Positions 8,918-21,982 of a stretch of DNA of 64,000 nt are shown piece by piece. Both the position numbers and the translations under genes were made by a program. Origin of the DNA: Saccharum officinarum (Eukaryota; Streptophyta; Magnoliopsida; Poales; Poaceae); the NCBI GenBank assembly GCA_020631735.1, contig CM036199.1, positions 18,951,553 to 19,015,552 on the forward strand. The letters are read 5' to 3'. A model generated the notes under the pieces. The model worked only from the letters and a program-made list of their open reading frames with translations. It ran no database searches and was not told the origin of the DNA. Within the stretch, counting starts at the first letter, position 1, and each line of letters opens with the position of its first letter.

Positions 8918-10818
8918 TGAAAGTCCTATGTTTGGTGTTGGTAATTAGTGATAATGCCTAACTACTAATCCTATGCCTAGGTTGTATGTAGCATATGAGG
9001 ATTAGTACATTTCAAGGTTGATGGCAAGATGGACATGGTGATCATGATGGCCACACTTGGATTTGGACGCAACCCTACGTGATCAAGGCAAAGATATATG
9101 TTTAAGGGTTGTGTTTTTGTAACCAAGACACCTAGTGGGTGTGGTTACATTATAGGTAAGATAGCCATACTATAAAGAGGGGAATGACGCGGCTATTGAA
9201 CTCCTAAGTGCCTCTAGGTGTGCATTTCATAATCATATGCATTTGGATAGAACTAATAATGCCTTGAAAAATGATTGTGAAAATGGTAACACACTCACAC
9301 TTGACGAGATCACTTGGTGGTGTTAGCATGTTTGCGAAGGCGGTGGAGTTTGAGCGGTAGAGAGGGTTTGGGGTCCTCTCTTCTTCCCGCCGAGCTTGCG
9401 AGGCGGGATTCAGGCGTTTTTTAGGAGTTGAAACGACTATTTTCCACTACGCCGAAAGTCGGAAAAGAAACGGAAGCGAACGGAGGTCACAAAGGAGACC
9501 GGACGCTGAACCGGACGCGTTCGATCAGTGTTCAACGTTTGCGCGTGTTTCAGTTTGATGATCGGACGCGCAGCGCGTCCGGTCACTGTCGACCGGACGC
9601 GTCCGGTCGTTCAGGGAGCTTACTGGACTCAAACCGGACGCTGGCACTGTGGCGTCCGGTCATTTCTACAGCGCGTCCGGTCACTGTTTCGTTGAGCGCT
9701 GCTCAGGCTTGACTAGCGTGTCCGGTCAGTCATGGGACCAGCGCGTCCGGTCAATCCCAGCGCGTCCGGTCTGTGCGACCAGCGCATCCGGTCGGTGTTT
9801 CATGACTTAGCCGTTGCGCGACCAGCGCGTCCGGTCAGTTGGACCAGCGCGTCCGGTCAGCGCGATTTCAGCTGTTTAAGTTTCTAACGGCTCTATTCGA
9901 AGGGGTACGTCTATAAATACTTGTTGGCCGGCTCAAGGCTCTATCTCTCGACCATTTGACATACTTGTGAGCACTTTGAGCTAAGCAACTCCCCTCCCAC
10001 TCATCTCTCTTGCTTCTTTGCATATTCGAAGTGAGATTGAGTGATCCAAGTGCATTTATATTGTGAGATAGCATCTAGTTGGTACTTGGTGATTGATTTG
10101 CTGCGGGATTCTTGTTTCTCTTGGTGGTTGCCACCACCTAGATGACTTGGAGCAGCTTGGAGGCGTTGGCAAGAGTTGGTGATTGTTCTTGGCCACCTCC
10201 GGTGATTGTGAGGGGTTTGTGCCTACCTCGGCGAAGCGCCAATGGCAACGTTAGTAAATTGCTCGTGTCATTGCAACCTTTTACCATTTGGTAGGTTCTT
10301 GTGGCGTCTTTTGAGAGGCTCGGTGTGAGACCGATTAGCCACCGAACCACGTGGTGAAGAGGGACACAACGGGGACTAGCGTGCCGGTAAGCACGTGAAC
10401 CTCGGGATAAATCTTCGTGTCATCACTTTCATATTGTGATTGATTGATCCCGGTGTTCGGTTATCTTGGTATTCATTGTTGATCATATTGGTTGGCTCAA
10501 TACTTCGCCCCTCGGTGAAACTCTCCTAACTCAACTCCACATTACTTTCTTAGTTATCTTTGCTAGCTAGTTAGCTTTGCTTTAGTAGCTCATTTGTGTA
10601 GCTTGCTAGTTGTAGTTGTAGTTACCTTCTCGGTTTGACTTGTGCGGTTGAGTGCAAATATACTAGAATTATGAATTGGTTAGGTGGCTTGCAAACATCC
10701 CGTAGGCTAAGTAAAACTCGCATCTCGCTATTTATTTTTATTGATAAACTTGTTTAGCGTGTCTTTGTAGAAATTTTAAAAGGCTATTCACCCCCCCTCT
10801 AGCCATCAAGACCTTTCA
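8918..10818 (+). mobile_element. Sirevirus (Ty1/copia) 5' LTR
   Basis: 1901 bp, from TGAAAGTCC to GACCTTTCA. The left target duplication is gctgg; the right one after the 3' LTR is gctag, one mismatch. It carries the CpG-rich gcgtccggtc array at about 9500-9870, including a perfect palindrome at 9591-9608, and a TATA box (ctataaatac) near 9910. It keeps a ~69-bp stretch (about 9377-9445) that the 3' LTR lacks. Confidence 0.93.
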
Positions 10819-10835
10819 AGTGGTATTGGAGCCGT
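10819..10835 (+). other. Primer binding site, initiator-Met tRNA type
   Basis: Directly after the LTR end comes agtggtattggagccgt. It matches the usual plant copia primer site tggtatcagagc with a few mismatches. Its position one or two bases after the LTR is as expected. Confidence 0.8.
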
Positions 10836-10872
10836 GGTCACCGTTTTTAAGGCCTAACAACCTCGGTGTAAG

Positions 10873-13048
10873 ATGGCTCAAGTTGTGTTCAACCATGTCG
10901 GGGGCAAGCCTTCATTCTTTGATGGTGTCACATCTTTTGATCATTGGAAAAGAAAGATAAAGCAATATCTTGGCTCTATTCATGAGAATGTTTGGAAGGT
11001 GACACACCATGATTATGCTATCATTGATCCCGACAACCTTACCAACAATGATCGCATCAACAACCAATGCAACACTATGGCTCTCAATACTCTCTACAAT
11101 GGGATTGATGTAAAGGTCTTTGAGCAAATCAAGGATGTTGAGATGGCAAGTAAAGTGTGGACAAGATTAGAGGAAACATATGAGGGTACTTCAACAGTAA
11201 AGAGTGCCAAGCTCTATATGCTCAAGGATAAGTTTGTAAGCTTCAAGATGAAGGATGATGAGTCCATACCGGATATGTTCTATAGGCTACAAGTTATTGT
11301 CAATGATCTTAAGAGCCTAGGAGAAGATGTCAAGGATAAGGACTTCTCACATAAGTTCTTGATGAACTTACCTAAGAAGTTTGCTATCTTGAGAAAGATG
11401 ATCCAAAGAGAGGGTTTGGACAAGGTGACTCCAAACCAAGTGCTTGGAGATGTCATGACCGATGCTCAATATGATGATGATAAAGATGAAGATGAGAAGA
11501 AGGAGATCAAGGTCAAGCAAGAGAAGACCACCGCATTCAAGGCTTCATCCTCTAAGGGCAAGAGCAAGGTGGAGAGCGATGATGATGATCCATTCGATGA
11601 TGAGACCATAGCCCTTCTAGTGCACAAGATGGAGAGGTTCATGAAGAAGAAAAGATATGGTGCAAGAAAGAGAAGGGACCTCATGAAGGCAAAGGAGGTG
11701 CTTTGCTATAATTGCAATAGCCCCGATCATATAGTGGCAAAGTGCCCCTATGAAGACAAAAGATATCATGATGTGGAGTTGAAGTTGAAGAAGGATAAGA
11801 AGGAGAAGAAAAAAAAGAAGAGCTTCACTATCAACAAGAAGAAGAAGGGTGGTGGTTATATGGTCACTTGGGATAGTGATAACTCTGATAGTGATGATGA
11901 TAGCTCTAGTGATGATAAGAGGACCACTCGGCGAGCCATTGTAAGCATCGCCCTCTCCAACAAGCCATCCATCTTCAATACTATATCGACATGCCTTATG
12001 GCCAAGCCTACCAAGGTAAAACATGATGATAGTGATGATGATTCTTGTGCTAGTGATGATTGTAGGAGTAATAATGAGGAGGATGAGGACTACTCCAAGG
12101 ATGATCTATTAGGCATAATAGATCAAATGAGCAAGGGCTACAAGAGGACAACCAAGAAATACAAAATCTTGGAACAAGAGCTCATTGCCAAGAGCAATGA
12201 AAATAATGCCTTGATGGAGGAGCTTGAAGCTCTCAAAAAGAGTAAGGAGTGCAAATAAATTGAACAAGAGCTCAAAGCTCTTAGGAAATCCTTTGATGAG
12301 CTAGAGGCCTCTCGTGAGTGTCTAAAGGAAGACCACGAGGATCTTGAAGTTGCTCACACTAGGCTTAAGGAAGCCCACTCCACTCAACTTGAGCTCATCA
12401 AGAAAAAGGACCTCAAGTTGGAGAAGGTCATGAAGGAAGCTAAGGAGGAGCAAGTGATTGTCACTTGTGATATTGAACTAACATGTGATATTATTAATGA
12501 TTCTTTATTTGTTGGTCCTACTAATGCTTCATGTAGCTCATCATCATCTGCCATAACCAACTCTATCTCTACTACTAGTGATTCATCAGTTGAGGTTGAG
12601 AATGAGACTCTCAAGAGAGAGGTGGATGATCTCACCCGCGCATTAGGCAATGCCTATGGTGGGGATGCCCGCTTGCTAAAATGCTTGGGTAGCCAAAGGT
12701 TCTCTCTTAACAAAGAGGGTTTGGGCTATACTCCCAAGAAGGGCAAGATAGCCTTTGCTACTCTAAAGTCTCGCTTTGTGAAGGGCAATGGTCATTATTG
12801 TAATAGATGCAAGCAAGTTGGACATCTAGAGATTAATTGCAATAAAATGAACAAGAATAAAAAAATGCTAATGTACCTTACATTCCTTTTGATTCTTGTT
12901 ATGTGCTTACCAAGGGTGAGAAAGGTGTGCATGCTAGGTTTGTTGGTACACCAATTGTGGGCCCAAAGAAGAAGGCCATTTGGGTACCAAAGAGCTTAGT
13001 TACTAACCTCCAAGGACCCAAGCAAATATGGGTACCTAAAAGACATTA
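10873..13048 (+). pseudogene. Sirevirus gag, disrupted
   Basis: A true ATG opens an N-terminal UBN2/copia Gag-like region, then a lysine- and aspartate-rich stretch. The main frame ends in TAA at 12256-12258 and continues in the same frame from about 12259 to beyond 12840, so that stop is an internal break. Two CCHC zinc knuckles with spacing C-x2-C-x4-H-x4-C are visible: one beginning CYNC near 11704, one beginning CNRC near 12799. After the second, a frame change in an A-run near 12860 disturbs the reading. TAA at 13046 and TAG slightly later separate gag from pol. Gag would form the virus-like particle. As it stands it cannot yield a full product without readthrough or frameshifting. Confidence 0.85.
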
Positions 13049-13073
13049 AATTATTTTGTAGGTAAATTATAAG

Positions 13074-16000
13074 GCCGGAGGAAGGCATTGGGTGCTTGAT
13101 AGTGGGTGCTCTCAACATATGACCGGTGATTCAAGAATGTTCAACTCTCTCAAATCAAATGATAGTGGCATTGATAGCATCACATTTGGTGACAATAGCA
13201 AGAGTGATGTAAAGGCTCTTGGAAGGATTGCAATCTCTAATGATCATAGCATTTCCAATGTGCTCTTAGTTGAAAAGTTAAACTTCAATCTTCTCTCGGT
13301 TGCTCAATTGTGTGATCTCGATTTCAAGTGCATATTTGGTGTTGATGATGTAGAGATAGTTAGTGTTGATGGCTCTAACTTGATCTTCAAAGGCTTTAGA
13401 TATAAGAATCTATACTTGGTTAATTTTAATGCTAGTGACACTCAACTTTCAACATGCTTGCTCACCAAATCAAGTATGGATTGGTTATGGCATAGAAGAC
13501 TTGGTCATATTGGCATGAAGCAATTGAACAAGTTAGTGAAGCATGACTTAGTTAGAGGCTTGAAGGATGTCATATTTGAGAAGGATAAGCTATGTAGTGC
13601 ATGTCAAGCCGGAAAGCAAGTGGGCAACGCTCATCTATTGAAAAGCATTATGAGTACTTCCAAGACATTTGAGTTGTTGCACATGGATCTATTTGGGCCA
13701 ACTACATACACAAGCATTTGTGGCAATAAGTATGGCTTTGTGATTGTGGATGATTTCACTAGATACACATGGGTATTCTTTCTTGTGGACAAGAGTGATG
13801 TATTTGACATATTCAAGAAGTTCATCAAGAGAGTGCAAAATGAGTTTGAGACCACAATCAAGAAAGTAAGAAGTGACAATGGAAGTGAGTTTAGAAACAC
13901 AAGAGTTGATGAGCTATGTGATGAGCTTGGAATCAAACATCAATTCTCGGCCAAGTATACACCTCAATCAAATGACCTAGTTGAGAGGAAGAATAGAACC
14001 TTAATTGACATGGCAAGATCAATGTTGAATGAGTATAATGTGAGTCATTTATTTTGGGCCGAAGCAATCAACACGGCTTGCTTCTATAGCAACCGCCTCT
14101 ATTGCCACAAGTTCTTAGAGAAGACACCATATGAGATCTTAAATGGAAGAAAGCCCAACATTGCATACTTTCAGGTATTTGGTTGCAAATGCTATATCTT
14201 AAAGAAAGGCACTAGATTGAGCAAGTTTAAAAAGAAATGTGATGAAGGCTTTCTATTTGGTTACTCAACTACTAGCAAAGCTTATAGAGTTTGGAATTTG
14301 GCTAGTGGTCAACTTGAAGAAGTGCATGATGTTGAATTTGATGAAACAAATGACTCTCAAAATGAAGAAGATAACTTGGATGATGTGAGAGAAACTCAAT
14401 TGACCAATGCTATGAAAGAAATGGTTATTGGTGATATTAGGCCAAAGCAAGTGATTGATGTGGATGACGACAAAGATCAAGTGCTCCAAAGTCCAATTAC
14501 ACAAGCTAGTGGTTCTCTAATGCAAAATCAAGCTAGTACATCATCTCAAGTGCAACAAGATCAACAAGTGGCTAGTTCATCATCTACAACTTATGATCAA
14601 CATCAACATCCAAGCAATCAAGTCCAAGTGCTTCAACCAACTAACATTGCAAGAGACCATCCATTGGATTTCATCATTGGTGACATACAAAGGGGAGTTC
14701 AAACTAGATCAAAATTGGTATCTTTGTGTGCTCACTCTTCTTTTGTGTCAATGGAAGAACCCAAGGATATTGATAAAGCATTGAGAGATCCGGATTGGGT
14801 AAATACAATGCATGAAGTGCTCAACAACTTCAAGAGAAATAAAGTATGGGAACTAGTTGAGAGGCCTAAGGATCACAATGTCATTGGAACAAGATGGGTC
14901 TTTCGCAACAAGTAAGATCAAGATGGGATAGTAGTAAGGAACAAAGCAAGACTAGTGACTTAAGGTTACACACAAATAGAGGGTCTTGACTTTGGTGAAA
15001 CTTATGCCCCGGTTGCAAGATTGGAAGCAATTAGGATCTTACTTGCCTATGCTTGTGCTCACAATATCAAGCTATATCAAATAGATGTGAAGAGTGCATT
15101 TCTCAATGGGTACATCCAAGAGGAGGTGTATGTGGAGCAACCTCCCGGTTTTGAAGATGACAAGAAACCCAATCATATATACAAGTTAAGGAAGGCTTTG
15201 TATGGATTGAAGCAAGCACCTAGAGCATGGTATGAAATATTGAGGGACTTCTTGCTATCCAAAGGATTTGTCATGGGTAAAGTTGATACAACACTATTCA
15301 CCAAGAAGATTGGAAAAGACTTGTTTGTGTTGCAAATATATGTTGATGATATCATATTTGGTTCAAACAATTAAGAGTATTGTGATGAGTTTGGGAAAAT
15401 GATGGCAAAGGAATTTGAAATGTCAATGATTAGTGAACTTAGTTTCTTTCTTGGACTTCAAATTAAATGAAGGAAGAAACATTTGTAAGACAAACCAAAT
15501 ACATAAAGGATATGCTAAAGAAGTTTGGTATGGAAGATGCAAAAGGAATCACTACTCCAATGAGCACTAGTGGAAGCTTGGATAGTGACAAGAATGGCAA
15601 CATGATGGATCAAAAGTTATATAGATCAATGATTGGTAGCCTACTCTATGTGACGGCATCAAGGCCCGATGTGATGTTTAGTGTATGCATGTGTGCAAGA
15701 TTTCAAGCCTCACCAAGAGAAAGTCATTTGAAGGCAACAAAGAGAATATTGAGGTACTTAAAGCATACACAAGATGTTGGATTATGGTATCCCAAAGGTG
15801 CAAGCTTTGAGCTAGTTGGATATTCGGATTCTGACTATGCCGATGACAAAGTTGAGAGAAAGAGCACTTTCGGGACTTGTCAATTGTTGGGAAGATCACT
15901 TATCTCATGGTCATCCAAGAAGCAAAATAGTATTGCACTATCTACCGCCGAAGCCGAATACATCGCCACGGGTAGTTGTTGTGCACAAATCTTGTGGATG

Positions 16001-16288
16001 AAGGCCACATTAAAAGATTTTGGAATCAACTTTAAGAATGTGCCACTGTTATGTGACAATGAAAGTGCCGTGAAGCTAACCAACAATCCGGTTCAACATC
16101 AAAAAACAAATCATATTGATGTTCATCATCATTTCATTAGAGATCATCAACAAAAGGGTGATATTGCTATTGAGAGTGTGGGCACCGAAGATCAATTAGC
16201 CGATCTATTCACCAAGCCACTTGATGAGAAGAGATTTCACAAGTTAAAGAATGAGTTGAACATACTTGACTTCTCCAACATGAGTTGA
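13074..16288 (+). pseudogene. Sirevirus pol: protease, integrase, reverse transcriptase, RNase H; disrupted
   Basis: Copia gene order is clear. An aspartic protease motif (LDSGCSQHMTG) lies at about 13093. A GAG-pre-integrase HRRLGH motif follows near 13490, then the integrase core (HMDLFGP, VDDFTRYTW, SDNGSEF). Reverse transcriptase spans about 14750-15400 with the YVDD catalytic box at 15340-15351, and RNase H about 15800-16250 (SDSDYADD, STAEAEYIA, CDNESAVKL). The frame is broken by TAA at 14912, TAA near 14959, TAA at 15372, and a small frame change near 15463. The element is therefore probably non-autonomous now. There is no env-like ORF after pol. Confidence 0.9.
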
Positions 16289-17408
16289 TGCACCCCATAT
16301 ATGACATGCCTCTCCTTCGAGCCCCAAGGTACAATTGGTTGACATGTCATACATTCTATGCTAAGGACTTGTTTAGTGCATCTAGTCATAATTTACATGT
16401 TCTAGGCTCATTCATGAAAATCAAATGAATTTGAAGTTTATATGGTGCCACTATTGTTTCCATGACTTGTATGATCTAGTGGTAGCATATAACTTGTTTG
16501 CGAGCTTGTGATCCTAAGTGTTTGATCTAGATAACTTGTTTAAATATTTGCTTCAACATGGTGTATGATAACCCTTCTAGTGAGGTGTGAAGAAGCTTGC
16601 CCTTGGATCAAACCGAAGCATTTTATTTATGCAAGCAATCTAGGTTGAATCACAAACTTGATCTCCTCACCCCATAATTCAACATGATAATCTATCTAAA
16701 ATTGGTCCCTTGTGGTCATTGGTGCCAAAGGGGGAGAAATTGTTGTTCACAAAGATAGAACTCAAAGGAGGAGAATCACAAAGGGAAGAAAAATGTTGTT
16801 CACAAAGATAATTTTGAGCACACAAGTAGGGGGAGCAAGCTCTTAAATATGAATGTTACATCTACATGTGCACTTCATATGTATGATGCATAGTTATGCA
16901 TTTCTTTTTCTCCGATACATTGCTTGTGTGGTGACTTGCTAGTATAGTTTGAATGGTATATTGAGGTACTAGCATGAATAGGAAGTAGTTAGATTTTTCT
17001 TGCTTCATGTTTTTTAAAGTGGTACTAGAGCCTTGCTTATAATGTTGATCTCATGAGGTTTCTAGTTATGTTTGTGCTTTTCCAAGTGGTATCTAACTAC
17101 ACAAGGTGCTAAGATGGTATTTATCGCTACTCCGATGGTATCACGCTTCAAAGGTCTATAATCTAAAACACTTAGCACCTATTGATAGTCAATGCTCCTA
17201 TATTTTTCTATCTAACATGTATGCTTCCAAAATCCAAACATATAGCAACATGTAGGGGGGGCCATTACTATCAATTTGAATTCATGATCACATGTCCATA
17301 ATTCTTACACATGGTAATATACTTGGACAATGTGACATAGGTTCAATCAAAATTTTATCATAATATCTTTGTGAAAGGTTTGTCACCAATTACCAACAAG
17401 GGGGAGAT
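16289..17408 (+). other. Sirevirus 3' non-coding region with repeated polypurine tracts
   Basis: No ORF of note. Purine-rich tracts recur: 'caaagggggagaaattg' near 16726, 'gtagggggagcaag' near 16826, 'gtaggggggg' near 17251, and the final 'caagggggagat' directly before the 3' LTR at 17409. Multiple polypurine tracts near the 3' LTR are characteristic of Sireviruses and are the main reason, with the LTR palindromes, for this lineage call. Confidence 0.8.
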
Positions 17409-19219
17409 TGAAAGTCCTATGTTTGGTGTTGGTAATTAGTGACAATGCCTAAATACTAATCCTATGCCTAGGTTGTATGTAACATATGAGGATTAGTACA
17501 TTCCAAGGTTGGTGGCAAGATGGACATGGTGATCATGATGGCCACACTTGGATTTGGACGCAACCCTACGTGATCAAGGCAAAGGTATATGCTTAAGGGT
17601 TGTGTTTTTATAACCAAGACACCTAGTGGGTGTGGTTACATTATAGGTTAGATAGCCATACTATAAAGAGGGGAATGATGCGGCTATTGAACGCCTAAGT
17701 GCCTCTAGGTGTGCATTTCATAATCATATGCATTTGGATAGAACTAATAACGCCTCGAAAAATGATTGTGAAAATGGTAACACACTCACACTTGACGAGA
17801 TCACTTGGTGGTGTTAGCATGTTTGCGAAGGCGGTGGAGTTTGAGCGGTAGAGAGGGTTTGGGGTCCACTACGCCGGAAGTCGGAAAAGAAACGGAAGTG
17901 AACGGAGGTCACAAAGGTGACCGGACACTGAACCGGACGCGTCTGGTCAGTGTTCAGCGTTTGCGCGTGTTTCAGTTTGATGATTGGACGCGCAGCGCGT
18001 CCAATCACTGTCGACCGGACGCGTCTGGTCGTTCAGGGAGCTTACTGGACTCAAACCGGACGCTGGCACTGTGGCGTCCGGTCATTTGTACAGCGTGTTC
18101 AGTCACTATTTCGTTGAGCGCTGCTCAGGCTTGACCAGCGCGTCCGGTCAGTCATGGGACTAGCGCGTCCGGTCTGCGCGACCAGCGTGTCCGGTCGGTG
18201 TTTCGCGACTTAGCCGTTGCGCGACCGACGCGTCCGGACAGTTGGACCAGCGCGTCCGGTCAGCGCGATTTCGACTGTTTAAGTTTCTAACGGATCTATT
18301 CGAAGCGGTACGTCTATAAATACTTGTTGGCCGGCTCAAGGCTCTATCTCTCGAACATTTGACATACTTATGAGCACTTTGAGCTAAGCAACTTCCCTCC
18401 CACTCATCTCTCTTGCTTCTTTGCATATTCGAAGTGAGATTGAGTGATCCAAGTGCATTTGCATTGTGAGATAGTATCTAGTTGGCACTTGGTGGTTGAT
18501 TTGCTGTGGAATTCTTGTTTCTCTTGGTGGTTGCCGTCACCTAGACGGCTTGGAGCAGCTTGGAGGCGTTGGCAAGAGTTGGTGATTGTTCTTGGCCACC
18601 TCCGGTGATTGTGAGGGGTTTGTGCCTATCTCGGCGAAACGCCAAAGGCAACGTTAGTATATTGCTCGTGTCATTGCAACCTTTTGCCATTTGGTAGGTT
18701 CTTGTGGCGTATTTTGAGAGGCTCGATGTGAGACCGATTAGCCACCGAACCACGTGGTGAAGAGGGACACAACGGGGACTAGCGTGCCGGCAAGCACGTG
18801 AACCTCGGGATAAATCTTCGTGTCATCACTTTTATATTGTGATTGATTGATCCCGGTGTTCAGTTATCTTGGTATTCATTGTTGATCATATTGGTTGGCT
18901 CAATACTTCGCTCCTCGGTGAAACTCTCCTAACTTAGCTCCGCATTACTTTCTTAGTTATCTTTGCTAGCTAGTTAGCTTTGCTTTAGTAGCTCCTTTGT
19001 GTAACTTGCTAGTTGTAGTTGTAGTTACCTTCTCGGTTTGACTTATGCGGTTGAGTGCAAATATACTAGAATTGTGAATTGGTTAGGTGGCTTGCAAACA
19101 CCCCGTAGACTAAGCAAAACTCGCATCTCGCTATTTGTTTTATTGATAAACTTGTTTATCGTGTCTTTATAGAAATTTTAAAAGGCTATTCACCCCCCTC
19201 TAGCCATCAAGACCTTTCA
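17409..19219 (+). mobile_element. Sirevirus 3' LTR
   Basis: 1811 bp, the same ends as the 5' LTR. It lacks about 69 bp present in the 5' copy (junction after ggggtcc at about 17867, flanked by TCC microhomology). In the first ~300 bp I count about eleven base differences between the LTRs by eye, mostly transitions, so the insertion is not very recent. It ends at 19219 and is followed by gctag. Confidence 0.92.
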
Positions 19220-19224
19220 GCTAG

Positions 19225-19680
19225 GCAGGGGAGGTGGAGGTTTTCCTAGTCGCCAACCAGGAGTCTGGCCCCGTGGTGGAGGCGGCAGTGGTCTCCCTCA
19301 ATACGAGCGGGCGACGCAGCGCGGACGGTGGAGTCCGTGCGTACGCGCTAGTGGCAGCACTCGATGCTCGTGCGTATGCAGACGGCGGCGGCGCTCGTGC
19401 AGACGTGGGTGCTAGCAGAGCTCGTGTGTATGCAACTGAAGGGTGGGCGGTGCGATGGAGCCAATGCGAATGAGAAAGATAAGATATCACTCCTTTTTTT
19501 TGGAGAAATTGTGTATACCGATGAGAGGAATAAGCCTGTGCGCTAGTCGACAGTCCAGCTAGCCGCGTCCGAACTGACCGAGGCGGAACAGACGCCCGTG
19601 GTGGAGCATTAGCGTTTTCCCAAATGCTCATTTCGACGGCGGTCACTGGAATATGGAACATCTCCCATATCTTATATGTA
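19225..19680. repeat. 'gcaacat' repeat element, right part
   Basis: A GC-rich flank continuing the host repeat beyond the Sirevirus. Short related CpG-rich phrases recur (gctcgtgcgtatgcagacgg, gctcgtgcagacgtg, gctcgtgtgtatgca). The end is uncertain; 'agacgcccgtggtggagcattagcgttttccc' near 19590-19622 may be a terminal repeat relative to the left end at about 6150. No gene is supported. Confidence 0.4.
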
Positions 19681-20607
19681 TTGTGTTATCGTAGTATTAT
19701 GCCTAGTTAGACTTTTTTTCAGTTTTAGAAAAATATAATCAACTATACTAATATTTCATATTTTTGCAGAGAATTTAATGGAACTATTTTTATGTCCTAG
19801 ATGTTGATGGGTTTTTTTCTATAAACTTGATTAAAGTTAGAAAAAAAATGACTTTGGATTTAAAATGAGGGAGCATTGTCCATTTCTTTTTTAAATGAAT
19901 CAGGCAGAGAGCTGCCGATTATATTAAAAAGCAGATAAAACCTAGATTGGACAAAATAAAAAGATACAACTACAACACGGTTGGATTGGGCCATCAATAC
20001 GCACCAAACTCAAACTCAAGAGAAAAAAAACAACTCTGGTCGATCGGAATAGGACATCGACACAATCCCACATAGGCCGAAGCTCAGCATAGAACACATG
20101 CTCAACCGCCTCCTAAACACCCATAAGCCGGTCACCCCATTGCACCGCCAACAACCGGGCAATAGAGTCGTCAAGACAAAAATGTTGTCGTCACCACTTG
20201 CGCTGTCGTTGCTGACACTGTCGCATACCGAGGTAGGCTAATGCCGAGCAGGGCTAACCGTCGTAGTTCGCTGCAAGCCAAAGTTGCCTTTAGCGCTCGC
20301 CAAAACCGACTCCGTTCACCGAGATCCAAGCGCGCGCACCATAGCTTCCAAGACCTAGCTGTCTCATCGAAGGCAGAAGTGCCACAAACGTCCTCCAGCT
20401 GTCAGTCGGAGCACCTCCTTACACTGGAAACAGCCGCCGCTGAGCAGGACTGCCCGCCGCTACACCACGCAAGTCACCTCGACAACGCAAATCTGCTGGC
20501 CACCACCTCCCACGTTGGCCTCCTCGCCAACTCCATGGGCGCCTCCCACACCGGCCTCCTCGCCAATTTCGTGGTCACATTGGTGCATGGTCTCACCAAA
20601 CCGCCGC
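19681..20607 (-). other. Intergenic; probable 3' end of a LINE-derived sequence
   Basis: 19681-19880 is AT-rich without features. From about 19885 the minus strand reads 'ttttaatataatcggcagctctctgcctgattc' followed by A-rich sequence, which resembles 3' ends of grass LINE families as I remember them. Upstream on that strand (to ~20600) is GC-rich sequence with no recognisable reverse transcriptase. A decayed LINE tail is the best guess, not proven. Confidence 0.3.
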
Positions 20608-21410
20608 CCTCCATTGCTAGACAAATGTGAGGCCCTCCAATCGTCTGCCACCGCTCTCCTCTTGACTATGTTCCTCCGTTCCTCCGTCGTGGACACCACG
20701 AACTTGAATCCTCAACAAGCCTGCCACCTGAGATCTCTACATCGTACCTTAAGATGATATGCATTATTTGGTGCTCTTGTTTTTTTTCTAACCACTAGAC
20801 TATCCGGTGAGAACATATTTATTGTGACTTCATCAAATTCACCAAATTTAATATTGGCTTGGGTTGATTCTCGTCTTGTGTTCTCAGGAGTCAGGATAAA
20901 CTAAGACGTATAGTTAACAATCATGTTAGTACCGGTCATTGATTTATCACCTAACCACTAAATCATAATTATAGGCTTATAGGCTATAAGAGTCATTTTC
21001 TCTACAACAGGAGTATATAATATATAACAGGGAAGCTCCATCCTTGCCCATGACAGATCGACCTGCATATTACATGGTCCATTATTTGTCTCGTTAATCC
21101 GATTGCTCCTATGTATGGCGGCAGCGGCGGAGCTCGTCGATTTTCATGCCTAGGGCCACTCGAAAAGCACATATACCGTTCGCACCGGGTGAACATACCG
21201 CTCACGCCGGATCAAGATACCGATAGATAACAAAACTAGCTTATAAGCGCATATGTTTAGATGATATCTCAATTCCATACTTAAATCCATAAAATATTTG
21301 ATAAAAAACATAAAGTTTGAGATAATGGAGGCAACTTTTTTAACCAAAACTTCAGTTAAATATCTTCATCTTTTCTACTCCATCTGTTTGAGAATGGGAA
21401 TGAGGAATTA

Positions 21411-21694
21411 GGAGGTGTGCGTGCAATTGGCAAGGAATCAATACAGAGCTGCCTGGTAGCCTGCCTGCGGCGTGAGCGTGCGGCTTGCAGGGCGCAACCT
21501 GCTGCCTGCCCACGCGGCCACCGGGCCACGTACGCCGAGATGCTGGTCTGCAGGAGGTGTGCGTGCAATTGGCAAGGAATCAATACAGAGCTGCCTGCTT
21601 GGTAGCCTGCCTGCGGCGTGAGCGTGCGGCTTGCAGGGCGCAGCCTGTTGCCTGCCCACGCGGCCACCTGGCCACGTACGCCGAGATGCTAGCC
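21411..21694 (+). repeat. Two-unit tandem repeat, 142-bp period (copy 1)
   Basis: The unit starting ggaggtgtgcgtgcaattgg occurs at 21411 and 21553 with few differences. It lies inside the hAT-like element. The long reading frames on both strands come from this GC-rich duplication and are not genes. The same pair is present in copy 2 from about 36434. Confidence 0.9.
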
Positions 21695-21697
21695 TGC

Positions 21698-21982
21698 CAC
21701 TGGCGGAGCCAGGCCCCTCCTCCCCCCCACCCCACACACATCACAGCAAAAAAAATTTTATGTAATATATAATTTAATAATCTATATTAGAAAGATATAA
21801 TAAAAGCTTTGTCATATATTTTTTGATGACTTCTGTACAACAAAATCACACAAATTTACATTTTATCTTTGGATGAGCCCATCTACGGTGCAAAAATCCA
21901 AGCAAATAAGCTACACTTGGTTATTTTATGGTTGAAACTCTTCGACCGACCCCCCTATCGATAATTCCTGGCTCCGCCACTG
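21698..21982. mobile_element. Inner hAT-like MITE nested in the larger element (copy 1)
   Basis: About 285 bp with ends CACTGGCGGAGCCAGG and CCTGGCTCCGCCACTG, almost perfectly inverted. Flanking octamers tagcctgc and aggcctgc match at six of eight positions. The interior is AT-rich. The copy-2 equivalent is at 36717-36996. Confidence 0.65.

Noticed and set aside
21356..21772. Overlapping 95-103 codon frames on both strands
   Set aside because: They come from the GC-rich 142-bp tandem repeat inside a hAT-like element.
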